From the NCBI GenBank assembly GCA_020740775.1, contig JAHEWK010000011.1, forward strand, positions 1,860,001 to 1,924,000: 64,000 nucleotides of DNA, given 5' to 3'. The stretch's first letter is position 1, and the number at the start of each line of letters is the position of its first letter. Positions 22,358 through 32,775 of this stretch are shown here, in pieces. The notes below the pieces were generated by a model. That model was not told where the DNA came from. It searched no databases and saw nothing but the letters and a program-made list of their open reading frames with translations. The stretch comes from Ilyonectria destructans (Eukaryota > Ascomycota > Sordariomycetes > Hypocreales > Nectriaceae). Both the position numbers and the translations under genes were made by a program.

Positions 22358-22678
22358 ATGCCTCTATGGCTTTCTTGTTGTTTCAATGTAATTGATATGC
22401 ACAATATCTTGGTTTCTGGACTGGAGTAGGCAAAATGGCCTGGCGGCTATAGGCGTTTTGGGGTGGTATTGGTTAGATCATGGCTTTGCTGTTTGGTCCC
22501 TGGGGTGGTTTGGGGAGTTTTTACATTGCAGAGTTATTTGAGTACTTTGATACCCTTTGGCTTTTGACAGAGTATTATATATTGAGATTGAATCAGTTAA
22601 GTTCTGCACAAGTATTGTAATGAAGTTATATAAGTGCTGAATCTTGCTTCTACTGAACCATAGGAGCACCTTTTGCAA
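22358..22678. other. Convergent 3' region of kinesin and Rrn9 genes
   Basis: A 321-bp AT-rich stretch between two converging stop codons. It must hold both polyadenylation regions; T-rich and TTATATA-like tracts are present on both strands, but no exact site can be assigned. Confidence 0.5.
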
Positions 22679-24672
22679 CTAAGGGGAATCATCATGCCGT
22701 TCAGAGCTCACAGCTCTCTGTCCATAGTACCTCTTCCTCTTCCTCATCGTCGTATCCTCACCCCTCCAGCCCCGTGCCGGCACAATGGGCCGCAAGAAGC
22801 CATCCACATGCACTGCGCCGGCCACCTCCTCGTCACTATCCATCTCCTCCGTCTGCCCCTGGTGCACGAGCTCCAGATGGCGCCGCAGATTCGCCTTGCG
22901 GCTGAAGCCCTGCGCGGCGCGGTCGCACGACGGGATCGGGCAGAAGACGAGGCCGGCGGCGGAGCGAGACCGGGATCGCGATCGGGATCCGGAGGATTTG
23001 GAGGCCGCCGGGGACTGAGCGCCGGAGAGACGGCCGCGGAACGACTCGGGGCTGCTGCGGTCGTGGCTGGATCGCGCGAGGGAGGCCTGGCGGGAGGCGA
23101 CGCGGCGCTGGACGAGGTCGGCTTCGTCTTCGCTGTCGTCGTCGGCGTCGGCGTCGGAGTGCGAAAGGCGGACAGGCTCCGGGCGGTATTCCGTGGTTTC
23201 AATGCCGGTGCCGTGCGAGATGGGGGCTTCGTTCAGCTTCCTCATCACCATGCCCTCGCCGAACAAGTCTGCGCAGCGCTGTGTCGTTCTCGCAATGGCT
23301 TCACTTGAGAAACCTGCTAGAGCAGCCGCCCCCAGGACGTCGCTCCAGTCGCGCAGACCCCATCGTGTGAGCTTCCTGTTGGGATTGTTGTCCCCGTTGC
23401 CGTCGTCGTCTTCCGTCTCCAAACCCTCTGAAGCTTCTCGCTTGACAGACAACGAACGTTCCCGCTCGATGGTCTCATCGCCCTTCCGGATCCACTCCTC
23501 AAATGCAGCGTCCTTGTCCTTGGGCGTTGTGGGAAGGCGTCGATGGGACTCTCGGGCGATGCGGAGAAGCATCTCCTCTTGTGACTCTCCCTCGCGAGGG
23601 ACGTGAACCTTGCGCGGGCGGCCTCGTTTGCTAGGCGTTACGGGACGGTTTACGCCAGATTCGTTTGTGTCAACTGTGCCCTGCGGTGCGTTTCGAGGCC
23701 GTCCGCGAGCCCGCTTCTGGCCACTCTGGCTGTCGGATTCATCCTCGGTAGATGAATCGGAGAGATAGCTTAGGCCGGCAACGCGTGAGTTGCGTAGGAT
23801 AGAAAGGGTGTCATCTAGCTGCGATAGAATGTGTCGAACAGACGGTCTGAGCAAGTCGTAGGATAATTCGTCGTTGGTTGACACCACTGGTTCGTAGGTC
23901 TTGGGTTTTGACCGTCTGGTTGGCGTAGCCGGCGTCGGGTCATCCGTATCAAGCATCTTCTCGTCTTCATCCTCGGCTTCCGGCTTGACAGATGGCTCCC
24001 GAGACGACAGACCGGGAGTGTCATTGTCGCTCTCTCCTTGAATGGCGGCGGACTCGATGGAGGCCAGCGCCAGTTTGCCCTTCCTTCGGCGGAAACGCCG
24101 CTTGGCGGTCCGCAGAATGGTTGCTGATAGCTCCTCCTCCAACTCAGTGCTAGGCAGGGGTTGCTCCGGTTTGCGAAACGTGGACCACTCGTCGTCATCG
24201 TGCTGGCTGTTGAGGAGACCATCTTTGGGCACTTGTTTGTGCTTAAGTGGCCACGCCGTCCAGAGTTTGGGCGGTGCCCAGACTACGTCCTCGCCATTGT
24301 CCTGAATATTCGTAAGCACTTGAATCTATATACGTAGGTGTGTAATAGCTATGAACTAGCTGGGATATAAAATAAATAAATAAAGCAGTGTTGCTGTGGA
24401 ACAAAACTCACCATGCGAACCATCAGGTCCTTCGCCGTCACCGCATCGCGGCCTCGTCGCTTGAGCGCAAACGCGTTGTACAAATGCGCCGCCAAATCGT
24501 GGTCCTGCAGTTGCTTCATCGACTGCCAGAGCAGCCTCTCTTCCTCGGTGAGAGTGCGCCATGACGATTTCGCGCCCGTCCAGCGGTTTGGCCGGTGCTG
24601 GTGAAGGTCCTCGGAGGCGATGGACGCAATCTCATCGCTGTCCAGCTCCCAGTTTGCAGAGCTAGCCTCCAT
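22679..24672 (-). CDS. RRN9: RNA polymerase I initiation factor Rrn9-like protein
   Basis: Two exons on the minus strand: 24672-24412 (87 codons) and 24325-22679, about 635 residues. The N-terminal part carries the Rrn9 signature: HRPNRWTGAKSSWRTLTEEE, WQSMKQLQDHDLAAHLYNAF, then DVVWAPPKLWTAWPLK just after the intron. The middle is acidic and basic low complexity with two AT-hook-like cores (RGRPR). A C2H2 zinc-finger pattern begins near residue 549 (CPIPSC...FSRKANLRRHLELVH). Family knowledge: Rrn9 is part of the upstream activating factor that recruits core factor and RNA polymerase I to the rDNA promoter. The acceptor is uncertain: TATAG before 24325 or the in-frame TTCAG 24 nt further in, which would remove eight residues. 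It lies upstream of nothing and downstream of Nop7 on the same strand. Confidence 0.82.
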
Positions 24673-24980
24673 GTTCTGTTGCAGTAAAGAGACTAATATC
24701 GACGAATTTCAAAGAATTGAGCCGTATTCATTCAGTCATGCATCATCAGTCTTCTCATGATTTGTTGTTGTGCCGCTCAAGTACGAAGGAGGAGATGGTT
24801 GAGGATAAAAGTTACGAGGCCAAGTCTAGGGTGTGAAAAAAATAGAGCCAGCCTCCAGTCACAATTTTACATCATTTGTACCCGTCGACAACAACGGCCT
24901 TCACATTCACAACACCACACATAAAGCTCGCTCCATCGCATGTAAATTGAATCTATCTGAATGGTATAAAACAGTCCTTT
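24673..24980. other. Spacer between Nop7 stop and Rrn9 start
   Basis: 308 bp separating two genes on the same strand. It must contain the Nop7 3' end and the Rrn9 promoter. No further motif is clear. Confidence 0.5.
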
Positions 24981-26969
24981 TTACGCCGTGCCCTTGCCCT
25001 TGCCCTTCGCATTTTCCTTTTCAAACCGTCTCCTCTTGGCGCGCAGCTTCTGGTCTTCGGTGCTCTTCTTGGTATTAGTGTAAACCATCTGCTCATACAG
25101 CTTTCGCTTCTTCTTGCTCAGCATGCCCTTGGCGCGATCCAGGTCCTCGGCCTCATCACGCGCCTTCTTGGTCAGCGCCTTGCGGGCCTCCTCCTTTGCC
25201 TTGGCCTTGGAGCTCATGGGCTTGGATTTCACAGACGCGCCAGTCAACTCAGCCTCAAGCTCCTGCTGTCGCTGCTCGGCGGTGTCCTCATCCTCGTCAT
25301 CCTCCTCCTGCTCGTCGGCAGAGAAGCCTCCGAAATCGTCCTCCTTTTCGTCGTCATCCTCTCCGCCCTCAGAGTCGTCCACGTCCATACCCTCAACGGT
25401 CTCGTCAATGTCCTTGACGGCCAAGTCCTCGTCGTCGCTCTGGGCCTCAAGGGCCTCGTCCTCGGGCTGCTGCTCCTCCAGGGAAATGGTAGGATCATAA
25501 GCACCCTGGACCTGCTTCACGAAGGGACTCAAGTGAGGAGGCAGAGAAGCGCCAGGGGCGTACAGGTGAGCTTCCTTCAGCTCGCCGTCGTTGACACTGT
25601 CCCAAACCCACTGAGGCTGGATGTATGTTCGTCCAGGAACACGCATGTTGGCGGGCAGCTTCTGCGAAGTCTGGTTGTCTTCGCCATCACCACCCTCCTC
25701 GGTAACAACCTGGACAGGGGGCCGATCGACGATGTGGTGGGTGATGGCAGGGTCAAGCTCATTGGTGGTGAATGCACCATCGCCGAGGACGGCATCCCAG
25801 CCAACGCGCTTGCAGCCGAAGGCCTTCAGGAGGAACTCGAGGGGTTGTCGGGGGGTCTCACGAGAGACGTAGAAGGTGAAGTTGGAGAACATGGAACCGG
25901 GGCTGTTTCCAGCGGTTGACGGCTGGGGAAGGATATCGCCACCGGGGGCGGCAGGCTCAAACTTATCAATTGCTCCTGTATCCTGCTCCTCACCATTCAC
26001 CTCGTTCTCGGTCGCTGCCTCATCATCGGCATCGGTAGTCTTGAGCTTCTTGAGGACCTTGTTGACAGCAGCCTGCACCTTGGGGTCGGGCTTGTGGGTG
26101 GCATCCTCCAATTGCTTGTGCTCCTCAGCACCGACAAGAGTCTTGCCCTCGAGGGTGAAGGCGCCAAGTTCGGCAGCGTTCTCATCCTTGGCCTGGTCGA
26201 ACTTGGGGGGGTACTTGAGACCGAGAGTGGTGTATAATCGGAAGTTGACGAAGCCCAAGAGGGTCATGTAAAACTCGATGAAGGTACCCATGATTCTGAA
26301 ATCGACGTCGCCAACGACGCGCTGGTTGAATCGGTACGGCACCAGCCACAGAACGTCCTCTCCCTGAATGTTGGCCTGGTAGTAGATGCCCTTGATAGAC
26401 AGGAACGACTTGGTAACGCTCTTGGACACAATCAGGTAGTGCTGGAACTCGTGGACGAGTCGCTCACAGCGCGCAATCATCTTGGCGGGGACCATAGACG
26501 TCGAGGGCAGGTTCGCAAACAAGAAGAGCATGGACAAGCAGTCGTCAAGGTCTCGCAGGGAGTCAATAAAGGTAGGATACCGCTCGCGGATGACATGGTC
26601 GAGGGTGTATCGGGGCTTGCCAGTCTTTTCAGGTCGCGCAGCGTTGCCCTCAAGACGAGCGGCGTCAGTGACATCGCCACGGCCGAGCGCACGGGAGATC
26701 TTCTTCTCGAGGACCTTCTGGTCGCGGAACTTCTGCAGCAGGGGCTCGTGGAGGAGGTACTGGATGTCCTTGGTGAAGTAGAAGGTGGTGGAGGCGGTCG
26801 AAGACTTGGAGACCTTCTTCTTGCTCCGGGGCTCGCGAGGGTAGATTCCCTTCCAGATGCACAGCTTACGGAAGTCGGGCAGGCTGATCTGGAGTTTCCG
26901 AATGGCCTGGTTTCGCGTAACGTAGTTCTTGGCCGCGCCGGCCTGGCCCTTCTTCTTTATCCGAGGCAT
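24981..26969 (-). CDS. NOP7: Pescadillo homologue Nop7, 60S ribosome biogenesis factor
   Basis: Intron-free, about 662 residues from the ATG at 26969 ([20 protein letters not shown]). The frame is open 54 codons further upstream, but MPRIKKKG is the usual family N-terminus. The pescadillo N-terminal domain covers about 1-300 ([58 protein letters not shown]). A BRCT domain lies at about 355-475. A strongly acidic stretch follows, then a Lys-rich tail probably acting as nucleolar signal. Family knowledge: with Erb1 and Ytm1 it forms the PeBoW complex needed for 27S pre-rRNA processing. It shares a 489-bp divergent promoter with Gab1 and is next to the Pol I factor Rrn9; both serve ribosome synthesis, but co-regulation is only inferred. 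Confidence 0.95.
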   Translation of the reverse strand: MPRIKKKGQAGAAKNYVTRNQAIRKLQISLPDFRKLCIWKGIYPREPRSKKKVSKSSTASTTFYFTKDIQYLLHEPLLQKFRDQKVLEKKISRALGRGDVTDAARLEGNAARPEKTGKPRYTLDHVIRERYPTFIDSLRDLDDCLSMLFLFANLPSTSMVPAKMIARCERLVHEFQHYLIVSKSVTKSFLSIKGIYYQANIQGEDVLWLVPYRFNQRVVGDVDFRIMGTFIEFYMTLLGFVNFRLYTTLGLKYPPKFDQAKDENAAELGAFTLEGKTLVGAEEHKQLEDATHKPDPKVQAAVNKVLKKLKTTDADDEAATENEVNGEEQDTGAIDKFEPAAPGGDILPQPSTAGNSPGSMFSNFTFYVSRETPRQPLEFLLKAFGCKRVGWDAVLGDGAFTTNELDPAITHHIVDRPPVQVVTEEGGDGEDNQTSQKLPANMRVPGRTYIQPQWVWDSVNDGELKEAHLYAPGASLPPHLSPFVKQVQGAYDPTISLEEQQPEDEALEAQSDDEDLAVKDIDETVEGMDVDDSEGGEDDDEKEDDFGGFSADEQEEDDEDEDTAEQRQQELEAELTGASVKSKPMSSKAKAKEEARKALTKKARDEAEDLDRAKGMLSKKKRKLYEQMVYTNTKKSTEDQKLRAKRRRFEKENAKGKGKGTA

Positions 26970-27458
26970 TGTCGCAGTTGTTGACTGTTGGTGCTGGTCT
27001 GCTCTCTTGCGCAATGAAGCGGCGGGGCACTTTTCCCGTCTGTCGTTCAACTTTTTTTTCCAGCTGGATTTTTTAATGCCAGGTTGCACCGCCTTGACAA
27101 ATTCCGCAGGGGGTTTAGCGTTACCAGACACTTCGCCAATTGGCCCGTGAGCATCTCACCGCCCTCGAAATGGCACTGGACTGCAGCGCTCGTTCAGTGC
27201 ATGTCCAGCACCATTACAGGGTATCGGCAGGTCGCCTACAGGGCATCCGCGGTATCGTTACAGCACTCGGCCGAGCAAGCTCCAAGGGCACTGTTTCGCA
27301 GCGGTGGGCTCCCCTCCCGAGACCTCCTGCGCCAAGCCTGAAGCCGCCAAGTGGCCACGGGGTATTAGCCAGGTACACTCAACTCCACGTCTCTCGACCG
27401 CGACCTGCGACCCGCGACTTGCGATTGCGACTGGCTCCCCGTCGTCCCCAAGCATGCC
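26970..27458. promoter_or_regulatory. Divergent promoter of Nop7 and Gab1
   Basis: 489 bp separate the two start codons. At 27135-27144 the perfect palindrome GCCAATTGGC presents a CCAAT box on each strand, a sensible arrangement for a shared promoter bound by the CCAAT-binding complex; this is inference. Confidence 0.5.
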
Positions 27459-27474
27459 ATGTCCAGCACCATGA
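27454..27474 (+). promoter_or_regulatory. Six-codon upstream ORF overlapping the Gab1 start
   Basis: ATG at 27454 opens a frame of six codons ending in TGA at 27472-27474. It overlaps the first Gab1 ATG (27459) in another frame, and its stop overlaps the second in-frame Gab1 ATG (27471) as ATGA. Initiation at 27454 would exclude 27459 but allow re-initiation at 27471. Confidence 0.45.
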
Positions 27475-28886
27475 CCTTGCGAGGCAAAGCCAGCGTCTAC
27501 GCCGGCGCTGCCCTGCTGCGACTCTTTCTCTTTCTCGCCTTTCCCGGTCTCCCGGATCTTCTTACCGGCCGCGTCGAGATCTCGACGCCTGTCACCAGCT
27601 TCAAGCGATGTAAGCACCTCTCAGTCCCCTTCCCCCTCCCCGCATCCTCCGTGAGAGGGAAGCCAAGGGAAGCCACTTTGGCGCGCTGGCTCTAACCTGG
27701 CTTGCAGTACAAGAGGGATTGTTCCTATACACCAACAATGTGTCCCCCTACGACGGCGGCGTCTACCACCAGGCCCCGCTGCTGCTCCCCCTGTTCTCCC
27801 TCCTTCCAGACGTGAAGGCCTGGTCCATCTTCACCCACCTCCTCTACATCGTCGTCGACCTGCTCAGCGCCGATGCCCTATACAACATTGCCAATTCCGG
27901 CGAGGCCGGCAGCTCGAAGCTGTTCACGTCTCCCCGCCGGGCCAAGAAGTGGAGCGGAGTTGCCGTTGCCGCAGCGTAAGGAGGCCCCAATCGAGACTCG
28001 ACCGACAGCAGCGCTGACATCTTCTAGGTTCTTGTTAAACCCGTATACCATCGCGACGTGTATAGGACGCTCGACTGGCGTGTTCACCACCTGTGCGATC
28101 CTCCATGCCATTTCCAAGGCCATCCACGGCTCTCCCTTCAAGGCCATGGTCGCGCTGTCGTTCGCCTCTTACCTCTCGATGTACCCGATCCTCCTTCTCC
28201 CGCCAGTCGTCCTTCTGGCCTACGATCGCCAGCTTGAGAAGCGTCGAGTTGCCTCCGGTCTCCATTTCGCTGGCGTCAACGTCCTCGTTGTGGCGGGGTG
28301 CCTTGCGGTTCTACTTGGCATGTCCTTTGTGGTCACTGGCAACTCGTGGGAGTTCCTCGCTCGAACCTACGGCATCCAGTTCACCTTGTCAGACCTAACC
28401 CCCAACGTCGGCCTCTGGTGGTACTTCTTTATTGAGATGTTCGACTCGTTCCGCGCCTTCTTCCTCGGCGTCTTCTGGCTTCACCTCGCCGCCTATCCCA
28501 CCGCGCTGTGCTTCCGCCTACGACCCCAGCCCTTGGCCGTCTTAACCATCATCCTGGGGACCTTCTCCATTTTCAAACCATATCCGTCTCTCGCCGACGC
28601 CAGTCTCTTCCTGGCCATGATTCCCTTATTCCGACACATCTTCCCTCTCATGCGCTACTCATTCGTCACTACGTCGACCCTCCTGTATGCCACGTTCCTG
28701 GGCCCGGCCTTCTACCACCTATGGATCTACGCTGGAAGTGGCAATGCCAACTTTTTCTACGCCATCACCCTGGTCTGGAGTCTGGGGCAGAGCTTGTTGG
28801 TGTCGGATCTGACCTTTGCGATCCTCAGAGACGAGTGGGAGATTGACCGACCGGATATGATCGGCAAGGAGATCCGTCAGATCTAG
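27459..28886 (+). CDS. GAB1: GPI transamidase subunit Gab1/PIG-U
   Basis: Three exons (27459-27609, 27708-27975, 28028-28886) give about 425 residues, matching the usual length of about 435. The hallmark segment VEISTPVTSFKRLQEGLFLY, followed by NNVSPYDGGVYHQAPLLLPL, spans the first junction and confirms it. Eight or more hydrophobic helices follow. Family knowledge: an endoplasmic-reticulum multispanning subunit of the complex that attaches GPI anchors to proteins. The start may be 27459 or 27471; the second has the better context (CACCATG), and a short overlapping upstream ORF affects the choice. Its 3' end lies 220 bp from the converging Sam37 gene. Confidence 0.92.
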
Positions 28887-29106
28887 TGCAACCTCTACAA
28901 AGAGGAGGATGGGATGGGTCAGGGATCATTATCCAATGTATAAAAAGAAAGTCCTTGCTACGCACGTGGCTGCGTATGAACGAATCTAGACAGTCCAGAT
29001 TAAAAATGAATTCATTAATAGCGTCTTATTCGTCGTTGGTGGTCCATGAGATTTTGTCTATCCAGAGAACATGTACAGTGATATTACAGGTTGAGTTTTA
29101 AACTCC

Positions 29107-30443
29107 TCAGTCAACTTCCGTGTCTGTCTCAACAAACCGGTGTTCACCCGAGGCCAGGCCTGGGCCTCCCCTGGGAGCTTGATACCCCAAGGCACTGCCC
29201 AACATCGAGCCGAGTTCTCCAAACTGGCTCAGCTTTGATTTATTCCTCTCCGTCCGCCAGACTTGCGTCCGGGCCCCAAACGGTTGCAGCGATTTGTACA
29301 AGTGCAAACCGAAACCCATGGCCGCACCCGTAACCATGAGGCTCATAGCTAGCATCAACGTTCTCCCATCGACACCTGTGACGCCCCCCTCCGCTCGCCG
29401 CCTCTTTTCATTTGCATACTCCTCGCCGACACTAGGAGCGTTGAGGATGATAGAGTCGAGGGTACGAGCACCCACACGGAAGGCTGTAGTATGCTGAGAT
29501 TCTACCCAAGGGAGACTCTCGGTATTTGCGAGCGACCAATATTTCATGCCGTCGATAAACTTGGATAACCGCGGCGCCTTCGTCACTATCCAATCTTTCA
29601 GGAAAGACCGAGGCACAGGGGCATCACGCATGAGAACCAGATAACCATATGTCAGACAATCTAGTGAGGTAGGCTTCTCAGTCTCGAAGAAGCTCATTGG
29701 CTTCTCGTCGTCAGAGCTTTTCATGAAGTCGTCCAACACAGACAAGCAATCTTCGGTTAGCCCGTACAGTCTGATAGCCACGGCCTGCTCGGGGGTCATC
29801 TCCTCCTGGACCGTCTTCTTTGTCCGCGCAGGAAGATGCCGGCGGAAGGTCTCAGGGAGGGCGTCCCTCCCCGCAGACAGGTGCAGAGAGCCGTTGGGAT
29901 CGAAGTCGCTGTCCATGTCGGCGAAGCCTAGGTGCTCAACACGTTTGACCGCCTCTGCGCGTATGAGCGGCGGGACGGTCCATGTCAAAGGAAACGGCAG
30001 CAGCGCACTAAACGCCGGCCGAGTGGCGGCCGCCCAGTTTGCGGCCGACACATAGAGAGAGATCCAGCAAGGGGGCAGCATGGGCTGCGAGGAAGGCCCC
30101 GTAAGCGACGCGGTCGGCGTGCTGAAGAGGAGTCAAGTTGACATCCAAGTCGGCGCAAAGGGAGTTGGAGACAAGGTAGGCGACTATGGACCAGTAGCCA
30201 CTTGTCCAGGCACCATCATGATGGAGTGCGGGGAGAGTATCTGGGGGTGGTCAGCCGGACAAGGTTGACATAGGGCGGTGGAGATGTCGTCCTACTAGAT
30301 GGGCTGATGGACGGATCGTTACTGGGGACCAGGCGCCAGTCCGTGACGGGAAGGCTGTTGTGCAGGTATGTGATGAGGGCGAGGCACTCCGGGTCGAAGG
30401 ACGGAAGGCCAAACGCCGAGCCCCAGACATGAAGCTCCAGCAT
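29107..30443 (-). pseudogene. SAM37: Sam37/metaxin-like mitochondrial import protein, frame broken
   Basis: Exon 1 is 30443-30296 (MLELHVWGSAFGLPSFDPEC...), intron 30295-30241 (55 nt), exon 2 starts at 30240. The joined frame reads a metaxin-like N-terminus (SPSNTLPALHHDGAW, SGYWSIVAYL, HADRVAYGAFLAAHAAPLLDL) down to about 30060. There it must change register: the next conserved part (SLYVSAANWAAATRPAF) continues in another frame to the stop at 29107. The change coincides with a CT dinucleotide run at about 30053-30061; one more CT unit would keep the frame. No intron can explain it, since no AG lies at the junction. A C-terminal hydrophobic segment (LMLAMSLMVTGAAMGFGLHLY) fits a membrane anchor. 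Family knowledge: Sam37 is part of the outer-membrane complex that inserts beta-barrel proteins. Either a true mutation or a sequencing error; I cannot tell which. Confidence 0.75.
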
Positions 30444-32688
30444 GGTTTCGGGGATGCGATCAGGCGATGACAGTCGCAGGAGGGCAAGACGACAAAACGA
30501 CACCCACACCAAGTCCAGATCGGTTCACCGGTTTACTGCAGGCAGGCCACGTAGGCAGCTGGCTAATGTAAGTGCGCGGGAGGTTCCTTTCGCTGGCGTA
30601 ACAATAAGGACCTTTCGGATGTGAAATCCTAGAAGATCGGCCCCGTGCTACGTTCTCCGCAAGTTCACTAGCCTCATCAGCCTTGCGCTGCGTGCAGCTA
30701 GCGACCAAGCCCTGGGCCGTTGCCTGTTACGGCCCGGGCTCAAGCCACAGCGCGTAAACACGTGACGCGATTTCAGAACCTAAGCCCCCCGGACAACGGG
30801 AGCCGGGGAGGGGGAGACAGTGGGAGGGGGCACCGCTTACAGAAACACCCAAGTTACGTATCGATGACGGCCATTCCCTTTCCCATCTCCAGGTGCCACA
30901 CCCACGGTTCCCCAGTATCCGCTGTGGCAACTTTGTTCCCCTGAACCTGCCCGTTGGGATGGGACGTGAATGGGATGGGAAACATGTGCTAGGTTGGAAT
31001 GCTACCACACGCAACAGTGTTTGTCCCTGATTTACACTCTAGTACCTGCTCAGGCACCCCCCAAAAGCAGGAGAGAGGGGGGCTAAAGGGGAGTTACAGG
31101 CACAGGAACAGGCGTTCGTCTTGCTATCCGTGGCGCATTTCAGAATGGGGTTTTCGCCACGCAGCAATCAAACCATTTCCCGAAATTGCCAAAGATGCGC
31201 ACTCTCACTCTTGCAACTGGTGACCGCTTGTTTCATCGCCCCTAAGTAATGACCTGTTGCTCCACGGTCTCAATTTGACTCTCTTGGCCCCTTTCTTCCC
31301 CGCAGCTAGTCTAATGGCCGGACGACGCTTGACACTCGACGCTCGAATCTCGACGAACGAGGGCCTCGCTGTGAACCAAGGAACTTCCCGTAGTTCCTCG
31401 GGCCAAGCCCGGACATAACAAAAGGGCCAACGCTTGCGGGTCCGTTGATTACGAAGAGTGATCACCACGCTGGGCGGGCGTAAGCTTCATCAAAGGTCAA
31501 GATGATGACGACAGGGCTGAAAGCCGTCCACGCCGTCCCAGGATTCCTGGGACGCCGTTCACTCGTAGGCAGTCGGTCACAATCAGAGCCGGGATGTTGA
31601 GACCTCCACACTCGTACTGCGTCAGCTGTTGGATCGACGGTGCACTTGGTAACACCAAAGACGCACGATGCTGCGAAAGGCATTCAGCTTGTCTAGCAGG
31701 AGTGAGACGGAGTGGTGTCGAGGGGCTGCAAGGGAGAAGCGAGATACAAGGATGTCGCTGATCACGAGGCACGATCTGGGCAGGGATATTCATTGGCAAT
31801 TGGAACAGTTGGTGTGTGTGGCCATGATAAATCAATATTGTTCGTGTAAAATAAACTGGTATCTTCTCCATATCCGTCGTCTGCACTGAATGTTCAGTGG
31901 ACGAATCATCCGACTAGTGCGGTAAAATACCCATCCCAATAATTCTATATATTCCCAACCAGACGTATTCATCATCATGTCTGCCGTCATCCCCGCGCAG
32001 GCGCCGCGTTGTGGCGCAGCGAAAAGCATAGGCGGATGCAGTAGAGTGCGTGGTGTATGTGTCAACGCCGTGACAATGCCTCTCTAATAATACAGTTCCC
32101 AAAAATCCCAGGAACGATGAGATACCCTCCCAAAAGTTTGCGTATGAAAAGAGAAGCCAAAGGGATTAAATGTTGTAGTGGTACAGCGGTATAGGATGTG
32201 CTCGGTAAATGAGCCATCAGGAAGTAAAAGGGTGAGGTCCGGTCGGGCCAGCCCAGGACTGGTGATGTGCGAGGTTGTTGTCAAGGCCCGGTATGCGACC
32301 GCGGCTGAGAACGGCTGGGTGAAGTAGAACTCCCCAGGTGTCGCGCAGATCGGGTAAAAGCAAGGCGAATGATTCGATGGCGAGTGAGCTGGTGTGGTGC
32401 AGCAGATGACTGGGTGCGCATGGCCAGCTCACCAAACCAAAGGTGCGATTAGGTGCATGTATAGCAGAATGGGGTTGCGCGAGCGTCGCATATGCATATG
32501 CGCACGCGCGCCATTGCGAGCAAGGCCATGGTATCGACCCAAGCGAACCTAGTCTTGTGTAACTGACGGGGCTGCAAAGGCGGATCCAGGCCAAGCGAAG
32601 GGGGGTGATAACAGGTTGAAGCCATTTCACATATAGGTGATCCAAGTCGAGCGGTGGTGTTGAGAGGTTCGTGGTTGATGGCACCCGT

Positions 32689-32775
32689 TTACCCGCGCTT
32701 GGGCAGAGGAGGGAGAGGTCGGCTAGGAGGAGGCCCAGGGCAGGGAGGAAGTTGCGAGGGTCGCTGAGCAGGCAT
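32689..32775 (-). CDS. Candidate 28-residue proline-rich small protein
   Basis: On the minus strand an ATG at 32775 opens 28 codons ending in TAA at 32691-32689. The peptide is proline-rich with PxxP motifs (SQLPPCPGPPP, RPLPPLPKRG). About 270 nt upstream it has a TATA-like TACATAAG (about 33050), then a T/C-rich stretch and a long purine-poor CAACA/CACCAA-rich leader ending in CAGCCAACATG, the look of strongly expressed fungal genes. A donor-like GGTAAAC overlaps the stop, so splicing to a downstream exon (open to 32217 after acceptor TTTGCAG near 32573) is an alternative. I do not recognise the peptide. It could also be an upstream ORF or chance. Confidence 0.35.
   Translation of the reverse strand: MPAQRPSQLPPCPGPPPSRPLPPLPKRG

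Noticed and set aside
26970..27131. Longer N-terminus for Nop7 starting at 27131
   Set aside because: The extra 54 residues do not resemble the family; MPRIKKKG at 26969 is the usual start.
32217..32684. 155-codon open frame on the minus strand as an independent gene
   Set aside because: It begins with GTG and contains no ATG. It could only be a second exon of the short-ORF unit, which I could not support.
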